Shown here one piece after another: positions 20,556-31,062 of a stretch of DNA of 64,000 nucleotides. The stretch comes from Triangularia verruculosa (lineage: Eukaryota; Ascomycota; Sordariomycetes; Sordariales; Podosporaceae): the NCBI GenBank assembly GCA_033296885.1, contig MU863937.1, forward strand, positions 124,001-188,000. Direction: 5' to 3'. Made by a program: the position numbers and the translations under genes. The stretch's first letter is position 1, and each line of letters opens with the position of its first letter. The notes under the pieces are model-generated. The model ran no database searches. It was not told the DNA's origin and saw only the letters and a list, made by a program, of their open reading frames with translations.

Positions 20556-22398
20556 ATGACTGACAACGGACCTCTTTACTTGGGGTTCGACCTCTCAACC
20601 CAACAGCTCAAAGGTACCCTATCTTGAATTTCCTATGTACGGTTTCTCTCCCACATGGAAAGCTAACTCCTGCTCCCAGCCATCGTCATTCAATCCGACC
20701 TCTCCATCGTCTCCTCCGCCAAAGTCGATTTCGACCAAGACTTCGGCGCGAAATACAAGATCAAGAAGGGAGTCCTCGTCAACAAAGAAGAAGGCGAGGT
20801 CTTTGCCCCCCTGGCCCTCTGGCTCGAGTCCCTTGATCTCGTTCTCCAACGTCTTCAGGAACAAAACACACCATTGAATCGCATCCGAGGTATCAGCGGC
20901 TCCTGCCAGCAACACGGCAGCGTCTACTGGAGCCATGAGGCTGAGAAGCTTCTCAGCGGCTTGACCGCCGACAAGTCTCTCGTTGACCAGCTCACGGGGG
21001 CATTTTCACACCCCTTTGCCCCCAACTGGCAGGATCACAGCACCCAGCATGAGTGCGACAAGTTCGAGGAGACGATGGGCACTCCTGAGCGGCTGGCTCA
21101 GGCTACGGGAAGTGCGGCGCATCATGTACGTCTTCCCAACTTCCCAATCCCTAAATAGAGATGGCTAACCACGATGTTCCTGTCTATAGCGCTTCACTGG
21201 CACTCAAATAATGCGCCTCCGCCGCAAGCTCCCCGAGATGTACTCATCCACCTCGCGCATCTCCCTCGTCTCTTCGTTCCTCGCCTCCCTATTCCTGGGC
21301 AGCATCGCCCCGATGGACATCTCGGACGTCTGCGGCATGAACCTCTGGGACATTCCCAGCAACAACTGGTCGGCTCCTCTCCTCGAGCTCGCATCGGGCG
21401 GCTCGCCTGATGCCCTCCGCGCCAAGCTCGGTGAGGTCCGTCAAGACGGCGGTGGCAGCATGGGCGGTGTTAGCTCGTATTTTGTCAAGAAATACAACTT
21501 CTCCCCTGAGTGTGGAGTGGCCCCCTTTACGGGCGATAACCCGGCTACTATTCTCGCTCTACCCCTTCGCCCGTTGGATGCGATTGTCAGTCTGGGAACT
21601 AGCACAACGTTTTTGATGAGCACGCCGGTGTACAAGCCCGATCCGTCGTATCACTTTTTCAATCACCCGACAACTCCAGGACAGCACATGTTTATGCTGT
21701 GCTACAAGAACGGGGGGTTGGCAAGAGAAAAGGTTCGGGATGTGCTGCCCAAGGCTGAGTCGGGAGAGCAATGGGAGACGTTTAACAAGCGCGCGCTGGA
21801 GACGCCGCCGCTGGATGTGAGGGATGAGGCCAAGGATAAGGCGAAACTGGGGTTGTATTTCTATTTGCCGGAGATTGTACCGAATATCAAGGCTGGTACC
21901 TGGAGGTATACCTGCGATCCCAAGGACGGTAGCGGCCTTGAAGAGGTGAAGGAGCCGTGGGCGAAGGAGACGGATGCGAGGGTTATCATTGAGAGTCAGG
22001 CGCTGAGCATGAGGTTGAGGAGTCAGAAGCTGGTGACTGCGCCCAGGGAGGGATTGCCTGCGCAGCCGGGGAGGGTGTACTTGGTTGGTGGTGGGTCGTT
22101 GAATCCGGCGATTACGAGGGTGCTGGGTGATGTGCTGGGAGGAGCGGATGGCGTTTACAAGTTGGATGTGGGCGGGAATGCGTGCGCGCTGGGCGGTGCG
22201 TACAAGGCCGTTTGGGCGTTTGAGAGGGGAGAAGGGGAGACGTTTGATGAGTTGATTGGGAAGAGGTGGAAGGAGGAGGGTGCGATTCAGAGGGTGGATG
22301 ATGGGTATAAGAAGGGTGTATTTGAAAAGTATGGGAATGTGCTGGGTGCGTTTGAGAAGATGGAGGAGGAGATTCTGAGGGTTGCTAAGAATACATAG
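20556..22398 (+). CDS. XKS1: D-xylulokinase (FGGY kinase family)
   Basis: Phosphorylates D-xylulose to D-xylulose 5-phosphate, feeding xylose and arabinose carbon into the pentose phosphate pathway in the cytosol. Three exons, 20556-20613, 20680-21125 and 21190-22398; 570 aa, typical for fungal XKS1/XkiA. The N-terminal ATPase fold starts YLGFDLSTQQLKAIVI with the phosphate-binding DLSTQ motif. Sugar-site residues follow in ISGSCQQHGSVYW and NWQDHSTQHE, then MDISDVCGMNLWDI and VSLGTSTTFLMS. The C-terminal lobe carries VYLVGGGSLNPAITRVLGDV and GGNACALGGAYKA, which form the adenine-binding site. Splice joins at LKA and HHR keep frame. Identification is very secure. Confidence 0.95.
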
Positions 22399-22865
22399 CT
22401 GTTGGTATGAAGATGGTAATTAAAATTGTTGGGTTGCTCTATAGATGTTCTGCTGAAGTTGCCGTCTGAGATGGTTGTCGTCTGCATAGGTATATGAGGT
22501 TGTTCCACTGGGTACATGTTTCGTAGCGGCGGTCCATTCCTCCACACAAAAATGTACCTATCATGGCCGTAAACCGAAGCTGACTGGCACAACTAGACAA
22601 CTGCCAACCAGCCTGGAATATCATCATCGCCCAACAACCCGCGCTCTACCATGCTTCAGATCTTTCAAGTTCCTTGAAAGCGAGGGTGACCACCGCCAAG
22701 CAGTGGATGCTGCGGGCTTGTCACCTCCGACGTCACCACCCGCGGGGTTGCGCAACCAGCCGAGTTCAGTTGACGGTTGGCCAGATACCCGGAATAGCAC
22801 TTACAGGACGCCCCTGAACAGTACACAACGAGTGAAACATGGCGCGCGGTCCAGAAAGCCACGAC
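22399..22865. other. Spacer between xylulokinase and the alpha/beta hydrolase gene
   Basis: No gene seen. Holds the xylulokinase 3' flank and the hydrolase promoter; the genes run in the same direction. Confidence 0.6.
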
Positions 22866-24210
22866 ATGATGCTGCTTCTCGGACCAGTATCGTACCTGGA
22901 CTGTCTGGTGTTTTGCGTCTTCCTGGCTCCACAGCTCATATGGCATGTTGGGTTCTTTGAGACGGTATGGTGTGTGCTTCAAGCATTGCCATTCTTTTGT
23001 AAGTTGTGTGATCTATGAGCCGCGAATAATTCGCTGATCAAAAAGACAAGTGGTGAGACTCCCTATGGGATTTGTAAGGGAGAGATATCTTCCCCCCCCT
23101 GAAAAGCAGTCACTGTTTGTTCAAAAGGCATCGCCGTTCGAAGATTTCGTGATTCGCTGCGTTAGGTACGCCTTTGAGCATGTTCCTGCAAACATTGGGA
23201 GGGTTGTCTTCTCCAAAGAGGTTGCGCTTCCGTTTGTGCGGTTTCGACTGCTGCGGCATGGTTATCTAAAGTACCCTATTCCCTGGAGGGAACATCGCGA
23301 GGTGAGTAGTTTATGGTTGACCCAAGGTTTGCTGTTGCGCTAACTTGAGCAGGAGTCTTTTCAAGGGCTTTGGATGATCAAGGACCCTAATGAGAAGCCT
23401 GACTTTGTGCTCTTCTACGCCCACGGTAAGGATCCAGTCAGAGATCTGAGGACTTGTCCTGCTGATATGATCTTAGGCGGCGGATTTTCAATGGGGTCGT
23501 CATACTTCTATCTCGAGTTTCTCCTTACTTGGTTATCGGAGCTGGAAGCCCTGGGCTACAACAACCCAGCCATCTTTGCCTTGGAGTACACACTTGTGCC
23601 AGATGCCACCTTTCCTACTCAACTCGAAGAAGCAGTACAAGGCTACGAGCATGTGCTAGACGTGGTGCAAGATCCATCACGCATTTGTGTGAGCGGTGAC
23701 TCTGCGGGTGCAACTCTGATCCTCAGTTTGCTGCTGCATCTAGGCAGCCAAGAGGCAACCGGCGTCGGATTCGGACGTCAACTCCCGGTGCCTGCCTTGG
23801 CCGTCCTTATCTCGCCGTGGGTCACGCTCGTCTCCACGCGGCATCAAAATACCGTCAGTGACTACCTCGACGTGAAACAACTACATCGGTACGGAATGCA
23901 GTTCGCTGGTGGGGAAGTGCCGGAGAAAGAGTCGCTGGTGTCGCCCGGTTGCTGCAAAGATATGAGTTTGTGGAAGCGATCTTCTCCGTCGAAGGGGATC
24001 TATGTTACGTATGGGACCGAAGAGGTGTTTGCGTCGGAAATCGAGAACTTCATCGGCACCTTGCAGCAGGCAATCGCCGTCAAGAGCGAGGCAGCGATCG
24101 GTGGCATCCACGCCTGGCCGGTAGCCTCATTGTTCCTTTCGAGCAATGTGGACAGACGACTTGGTGGACTGAGAACTATAATCAAAGAAATTAGACAATG
24201 TATTCATTAA
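22866..24210 (+). CDS. Alpha/beta hydrolase, HSL-like (abhydrolase_3) family
   Basis: Membrane-anchored esterase/deacetylase-type hydrolase of 396 aa; substrate unknown. Four exons: 22866-22998, 23051-23301, 23353-23425 and 23477-24210. Exon 1 encodes a hydrophobic anchor (LDCLVFCVFLAPQLIWHVGF) followed by amphipathic sequence. The oxyanion-hole motif HGGGF is rebuilt across intron 3 (FYAHG/GGFSMGSSYFYLEF). The nucleophile elbow is GDSAG (ICVSGDSAGATLIL). A late HAW (GGIHAWPV) is the likely catalytic His, and YGTEEVFASE may hold the Asp/Glu. The ATG at 22866 was chosen because the anchor exon joins cleanly (GTAAGT...AAG) to the otherwise start-less second exon. It lies beside xylulokinase, but no functional link is evident. 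Confidence 0.8.
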
Positions 24211-25844
24211 GAAAGTAGCTGCTGTAAGATAAAAGTTGCTGGGAAAACGTTCTGTCAGATTAGATCAAGTTATTTTGGGCCATCATAGACTTGAGCAACA
24301 AGGACCCCAGAGCACGAGACTCGGTTTCTTCGATGCCCCGTTCAACGTCTTTGGCTGTTGTGTTTGCTCATCAATAGTCATCATAAACGCCGGGAGTGTG
24401 TGTGAACGTGGGGAGAAAAAGGACCAACCTTTTTGATGAATTGTTATGGCAGTTGGCTGTTTCGGAGCCAAGAGTTGGTTGGAAAGCATAACAGGAGACG
24501 CCAGCAGAGAGGTGGAAACAAATCCAGAAATGCCATTCTGATACTTGCCCCACATAGATCTGAAACCTAACGTTGGTACAGCCAAGGTGGGATGAAAGGG
24601 CTGGATAAAGCCGCAAAGGTTGCTCGTCATGTCATCGATTGAGCATCTGCCATGTTGAACAGTGGGACGAGGACGTGTCGTCGCCTCACATTTTTCTTGA
24701 AGGTCGAGAGGATAGGTATACAGCAGCCTGCTCAAAAACAGAAGCTCCTGAGATCAGATCGAGGATCCCAGGGGAACATGGCGGATTCCCAAGTGATGAT
24801 GCAGAACAATGGAAACCGAAGATCTGCATGTTCGGAAAAATGGGCTTGGGGCTGTGCTCGAGCTAGGCCTAACTGGGCCAAAGCTCACGCATGGTGATTT
24901 GCTGACCGCGGGGCAGAAGCGGCGTGAAAGCGCGTCAAGATGCATATAAACGCGCTGGAGATCCCCCCTCCAAGGACGGCCTGGCTCGGCTGAGGCCGGA
25001 TGAGCCCTATTTGAACTCGACCCAAGGGATTCCTTCAACAAAGCCGACCACACGCACCAATAGGTCCTCGCCCGGATCTCTCCAAGTACTGGTAAGTCAA
25101 CCACGGGCCAGTCTAGCTCCTCTCTCCTTGAATACATATACCTGTCAGATGTCAAGCCATGCTTCACTTCTCTCGACAGTCTTCTCCCTCCACACATCTC
25201 GGCCAACCCCAGCCCACATGGAGCCACGAATGCCTACCAGGTGTCCGGGAGTCTTCGAGAGTCCAACAGCGTTGACGTTGTTAAAGCTGTCAACCTAGGC
25301 CGCTTCTGCCTTGCTGCCCGCATCGTGGTTGCTGCCGAAGGCAGACACATAGTCTCTCCCAGGTCCAGGTGCTCTCCAGGTTGTACTCACCCATACTTAA
25401 AAAGTTCTACCCTCACATCCATCCAACAAGGCTCCATCTGGAGGGTCTGTCACCTCAGGCTTCCCGTCATCACCACCTGTTCCACGCAGGCACAGCTTGC
25501 ATTAGCCCCTCCATTGTACCCCTCCATTGCCCCGCCCCTGCACCGGAAGCTCTCTTTGTCCAACCACAGCTTCCACAGCTCGGGCCTGTTCGAACAGCGA
25601 TTAACCCAAATACTTGTAGTATCCCAACTCCAACCACCCCACTAAACCCAGCTTGTCTCGGTACACGGAAGCGATCTCAAAAGACCCCACTGAGATAGAC
25701 ACAAACGGCGACAAATCCAGCAAGGGCGGCAGCCACTGACCTATCATAAAGTCTGTCTGCGGTCACTGGCATCCGGCAGACCTTTTTTGTTGTCACTACC
25801 CATTTGATTTGTTTGTTGAATTTAGCTTTGGAGCCTCCCAAGCC
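24211..25844. other. 1.6-kb spacer and leader region of bur6
   Basis: No convincing gene; the frames here are short and lack motifs. From about 25080 the plus strand becomes C/T-rich with CCTCC and CCACC tracts, like a long leader. A GTAAGT at 25091 could begin a leader intron. Confidence 0.5.
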
Positions 25845-26984
25845 ATGTCTGGCGAGGGTACTTATGCTCCCCGGAGTCCGGATCTCTCTTCCTTCTATTC
25901 TGCGGGCCCCACTCCGCCAGCTGAGCAGCAAGCACAAACCCAGCAGTGGGTGCCGTTATCACAATCGCAACCCCCGTCACAGTTTTCTCCGCAACAGCCA
26001 CACAAGCTTCCGCCTTCAAGTACATATTTTTCAGGCCAGCCTGGAGCAGACCAAAGCTCCCACCATTACCAACCTCAACCACAACCACCACATCAGCCAT
26101 CCCAGCATCAGCTTTCGACACCGCCCCAGGCCTTGGCGCAAACCGTACGACTGTCCAAGAACATCGGCGACATCACCAATCAGCCGCCGCTAAACACGAC
26201 CTTTAGCGGAGCCGCATACCCACCGCAGTCGCAGGCCTACTCGCCATATATCTCCCAATCCATTGCTCCCGCGTCGCAACCCGCTTCTGCGTCCAGTTAC
26301 ACAGCTCCTTCGCCGCAGTCGTATCAAAGCCGATCCTGGTACGGATCCAACAACTATCAGTACCATCCACAAAAGCCGATCCAGCAGCAGCAACATCAGC
26401 CACCCCTTCACGCGCCGCGTTATTCGTCTAGCGCGTTTGCCGCTCCAACCGGTGGCTTTCCTCAGGGCTTAGACGGTGTAATCAGTCCACCAGATCATAA
26501 CGACACGAACAGCAGCATCAACTTCAGCAATAATTCGAGCACGATGCCTCCCAAACGCACGGCAGCTGCCCGACCCCCACCTCCCACCATCGAGCCCTCA
26601 CCAGTCAAGACCAAGTTCCCAACAGCACGGATCAAGCGAATTATGCAGGCTGACGAAGAGGTGGGCAAGGTGGCACAACAGACGCCCATCGCGGTGGGGA
26701 AGGCACTGGAGCTTTTCATGGTGCAGATGGTAACAAAGAGCGCGGATCTAGCCCGGGAAAAGAACTCTAAGCGAGTATCAGCACAAATGCTGAAGCAGGT
26801 CGTCGAGGCAGACGAACAATGGGACTTTCTACGAGAGATTGTAAGCAGAGTCGAGACAACGGAGGAGAAGAAGGGAGGCCCGAGCAAAACGAAGGGCGCT
26901 GCCGAGACCGAGAGTGAGGAAGAGGCCGCCGAAGCTGTGCCTGAGAAGAAAAAGAGAGCTGGTAGGAGGAAGAAGGTGGCCTGA
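25845..26984 (+). CDS. BUR6: NC2 alpha / Bur6 (DRAP1) histone-fold corepressor
   Basis: Subunit of the NC2 (Dr1-Drap1) complex, which binds TBP on promoters and controls RNA polymerase II initiation. Single exon, 379 aa. The H2A-type histone fold sits at about residues 255-335 (FPTARIKRIMQADEEVGKVA, then ALELFMVQMVTKSADLARE and SAQMLKQVVEADEQWDFLRE). The tail is acidic then basic, ending KKKRAGRRKKVA. Residues 1-240 are an unusually long Gln/Pro/Ser/Tyr-rich extension; the yeast and human proteins are much shorter. An internal ATG (MPPKRTAAARPPPP, near 26544) would give a conventional-size protein and may be an alternative start. Family call is strong; CHRAC/Pole-type H2A folds are less likely because of the DEQWDFLRE ending. 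Confidence 0.85.
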   Translation: MSGEGTYAPRSPDLSSFYSAGPTPPAEQQAQTQQWVPLSQSQPPSQFSPQQPHKLPPSSTYFSGQPGADQSSHHYQPQPQPPHQPSQHQLSTPPQALAQTVRLSKNIGDITNQPPLNTTFSGAAYPPQSQAYSPYISQSIAPASQPASASSYTAPSPQSYQSRSWYGSNNYQYHPQKPIQQQQHQPPLHAPRYSSSAFAAPTGGFPQGLDGVISPPDHNDTNSSINFSNNSSTMPPKRTAAARPPPPTIEPSPVKTKFPTARIKRIMQADEEVGKVAQQTPIAVGKALELFMVQMVTKSADLAREKNSKRVSAQMLKQVVEADEQWDFLREIVSRVETTEEKKGGPSKTKGAAETESEEEAAEAVPEKKKRAGRRKKVA

Positions 26985-28376
26985 GGTCATGGCTATCGCC
27001 GACACCGGAAGACGGCGCAAGGGCAATATGTGATGAGACATGCAGGGCGCACGAATCTCATGATTACTGGGTGCAAAACCAAGGGCTGGAAAGCAGGCGT
27101 TACGGGGTCATGGACCAGGGCTGGGCGGCGTGATTGGAACAAGCGGGAGATTATCCTTTTTTCTCAGAGGAGCATTGTTATACCGGTGTTTGCTGTTTTT
27201 ACATCAAAGCAAGATTCAGGGTCTTGAAGAGGTGGTGATTTGTTTTATGGGAGGGGGGGGGGGATTTTGACCTGGCAGGCAACGCCAGTTGAGGCTACAA
27301 AGCTGCGGCACGCCCACATTGGGTTGCGTTAGATTTTACCTCTCTATACCGAAGCAAGCATTGTATGGTGTGCCGAATAGTGTGGGTGAGGACCGCACCT
27401 AGCTGTTGGTTTGCGGCAAAGACGGAGACTGCGCTGTGTGTTGCTGATGGACGACGGGATAAGCCGGGGCGGCGGGTCCAAGATGACGGACTCGGCGCAC
27501 TATTTCGTCCAAGTTGGCGATGAGGGCGAGCAATGAGGTCGGCTGTGCATGTGGGTTCGGCACTCGTGCAGATAGGGCGCTCAATGCCCGTCATGTTGGA
27601 CCCCTCTAGATTTTCAATGTAATCTTCACAGGCTCGCCCGCCTTACTTATCGAAAATGCGAACGGTTGGACATTAGGCCGCAGGTGACGGCCATTCCCGA
27701 TAACCGGAGCCTGTCCCAGTGGGACCCTCTTTTTTGCCGTCTTCGTGTACACTTGTGCTTGTAACGACGCTGATAACTACTTACCTTACCTATAGTTGAG
27801 ACCGATGACGACGGGAAGCTTGTCCTCGTGAGCCGGATCGACAGATGGGGATTCAGCCTTGCCGAGAGCACTTTTTGACCCCTGGTCCCCGACATTCTGC
27901 TGCTCAGTGCTAACGAAGCAACACTGTGAGATGAGGATTGTGTTTTGCCCAATGAAGATGGGTGGCGCCCCATGGAGCTGAGCTGAGAAGTACATAGCAA
28001 CAACAGCAGCATCAACCAGCATCAACCAGTGAGATTTCTCGGCTTTTCGCTTTCGAATCCAGAGGAGGGTTGCTAATGCCCTGCCCGCCCCCGCGCGTTT
28101 CCTTTGCCTTCCCTCCAACTTCCCCGTCACTGCCCCTGTCTTCCCCAAGCTGCTTCGCGCGCTTGTCCCTGTCTCTCCTTATCTTAGTGCGCTTTTGACG
28201 GTTGCCGGCTAGTAGTGCCTATGCCCGCTACCGCTGAGCAGAAACGGACACCTGTGAGGCACAACACATATGCGTCGTGTCGATCACCGCCGTCTTGCAA
28301 CAGTCCTAGCGACACGGCCATGGCAGGTTGAGGGGCAAGTTGAACGAATGGGGCTTGCGCGGCATCATCTACGTCC
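26985..28376. other. 1.4-kb spacer with an 11-G run
   Basis: No gene recognised. Contains a run of 11 G at 27253-27263 and short frames on both strands without motifs. Holds the bur6 3' flank and the promoter of the next gene. Confidence 0.5.
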
Positions 28377-31062
28377 ATGATGCCAGCCCAGGGCCGTAAC
28401 ACAGCGGCCCCCAGCCTTCTTCCCCCGGTGGACAGCGAGGCTACAGCGCCTTTCTCGGATCTTTTCAACAACGGTTTTGATCGCGCGACCATCGACGCAA
28501 CCCTACAGTTTGTTGATCGCAACATTATCATCGCCCCGAACGGCCGCCGCTACCGCTTAGAAGAGATTCCCGATCCCGTACCCGGACAGCTCCCCAGCCC
28601 GGCGTCGTCCTCTCCAGCTTCGAGGCCAGTTTCTCCGTCTGTCAGTCCCCCAGGCTACCAAGCCGCCCCGACGACAAGGGCACCGCCGATAGCAAGCCGT
28701 GCACCTCCGGTCACCAGCTCTCAATCGAGTTTTCTTTCCTACAAGACATTTGCGACATGGGGGAGGTCGTCGTCGAATGCCAACTCGCATTCGTTTTCCT
28801 CCCCTCGAAGAAGTAACCCAGCACCACAACCGCCACAGAGTCCAGTCCATGAAACCACCACCATGATGGCCCAACTCAGCGCCGGTAGCCATTTCGGTGC
28901 AAACCCTCTGTACGGACAGTCAGACGGCGGGGTCCAAGCGGCCGAGGCCTTGACGGATCCTTACATGGGCGTCCCTGGAGTGGCGCCAACCACCCCGCGC
29001 ACTTCGACAGCTTCCCCGAGAGGGCCGAGAGGGTCCATATCGCAGGTACAACAGCAGCAGCAGCCATCGTCACCACAGCACTACCTGGATGCCCCGGGTC
29101 AGTATGCGCAACGGCATCCTAGGACGTCATCTGTCTCGTCTGGCAGTGGAAGCACACCTCAAGCGCCCTGGTCCAGCCCTGACTATGTTGGATACACCCA
29201 GCAAGCTATCGATGCTTCTCGTCAGGTACCCACCACGACGACAGGTTTACCGTCACTGCTCGGGGAGTCAATACCGATAGTCTCGAGCAGCCCATCAACG
29301 TCTTCAATATCACCCACATTGACAACGCTGCCTGCGTCTTCGTCATATTCCTCCTCAAATTCTCAGTACCTCCATCAATATTACAACCAGTCCCAACCTC
29401 ATCCGCGAAAGATATCAGACCCCTCATCGCCACTAACACCATCACCAGCAGAAGTAGAAAAGGAATTGTACAATGGGCCAGGGATTCAAGGACACCACCA
29501 CTACCCACCACTTTACCACCATGTACCATCTACGGATTATAGCGCTCCCCCAACAGCCATTGGAAGTCAGCCGAGTTACTCCAGCTTTGGAGTGATACCA
29601 ACGCAGGAGTATGGCGGTGGCGGGGAGTACGATACTCTGACGCCTGTGGTCGTGATGCACCCGATGCAAAGTACCACCGATATTGGGGGAACAACACCAA
29701 GGATAGCACCGTCCATGCTGTCAAGTGACGGGGGCAGTACCGGGAGGGATAATGTGCTCCCTGGGGAGGATCTGGTGTATGATGGGTAGGTTTTCTAATC
29801 GCTGCAGCGGAAGTGTGAGCTGATAAGCTAACGCGGCCAATAGTCCAGTGAAAAGCGCACATTCACTTACCCAGCCCCAATGGCAAGAGGGTGTTTTGAA
29901 GGTTTTTAGAAACAACTTGACGAATGACCTGAGGTTTCATTGCAAGGCACCGAAAGAATCAGAGACGTATTGGAGTGCGTGGCCCCTATCTCCAATTTTC
30001 CTACAAAAACAGAAACTGATCAAACTACAGTGAAATCAGTAAATGCCCAACTCGTCCCTGCTTACGCCTATGACCAACGACTTTCCAACGTAGTCTACAT
30101 CCGCGATAAGGAATCCGACCAGGGTCCGGGAAATGGGTACATGCAGTCCTCCTCTGCAGGTGGCAGCGGTCGACCGAGTGGGATTTACCAGTTTGACAAT
30201 GTGAAAGGATTGTTCGACTTCCAGGCCCGCTTGACGAGCCAGAAGGTGGTGCTTGATATCCAAAGTGTCAAGCTCGTGACCCTGAATAAAAGTGGATCGA
30301 GGGAAATTGAAAAGTACTCGGGGGTCAGACTACAGATTTGGCATGAGAGTAATGAAGGTGGGAGAAGGAGCGGAGGGGGTCCTTCGGCTGAGGTGGCTAG
30401 TTTTGTGACAGCTGGGACGGCGTTGAGTGGGCCGTTGAGGGAGCGGTTGGTGGCGAGTAGCTCTCGGTTAATGGTTTATTTGGGGAGGTCGGGGGAGTAT
30501 ATTACTCTGTTCAGTAAGTTCTGTTCGTGCTCGGACGAAAATCGGTGTGTTTGTGCTAACATGATGGGACAATAGTCACAGATGACCTTGATATCAAGCT
30601 GGATGGGCAGACGATTGTCAAGCTCAAGCCGAGAAAGGGGCCTGGACCGTTTACAAGGAGGGTGTCACGGTGGCCGGGAGTCAAAGGTATGCCTCCCCTT
30701 GACGCTCTAAAAGAAACGACCACCAAAACTGACAACAAAAAGCGCACATGGAGAAAGGCATAGGTTCAGAACCCGCCGGTCTTAATATTCACGGACAGAT
30801 AGTCGAGCAAGATGTGGAAAAGTACGATTTGTACAAAACTTTTGAGATCGAGTTTGAGAACTCACCCAGTATGCTCTGCCCCTTTTGAACTGGTGGATTA
30901 CAGCTAACCAGAGTCAAAACAGGTCAAGACAATTTCGTCCGAAAATGGAAAGAAGTACTACACGAGCGTCGAAGAGAACGCCAGCGCCTGGAACAGATCC
31001 AGGAGGAGATGACGAGCACAGGCGGTTTACATGGGCGTCAGGCCAGGGAGTTGTTCTGGTGA
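28377..31062 (+). CDS. Unrecognised 799-aa protein with Ser/Pro-rich N-half and folded C-half
   Basis: I do not recognise the family. Six exons: 28377-29785, 29844-29974, 30031-30513, 30576-30686, 30743-30868 and 30923-31062. All joins keep frame with GTAGGT, GTGCGT, GTAAGT, GTATGC and GTATGC donors. Near the N-terminus is an ordered stretch (FSDLFNNGFDRATIDATLQF, then IIIAPNGRRYRLEEIPDPVP). About 400 residues of Ser/Pro/Gln/Tyr-rich sequence follow. The C-half looks globular: QPQWQEGVLKVFRNNLTNDL, AYAYDQRLSNVVYIRDKE, FDNVKGLFDFQARLTSQKVV and SGVRLQIWHES. It ends in a charged helix (RKWKEVLHERRRERQRLEQI). No membrane segment or signal peptide. The multi-exon, in-frame structure makes it a real gene. 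Confidence 0.75.

Noticed and set aside
20556..24210. Xylulokinase plus hydrolase as a pentose-utilisation cluster
   Set aside because: The hydrolase is a membrane-anchored HSL-type enzyme without carbohydrate-esterase features; adjacency alone is not evidence.
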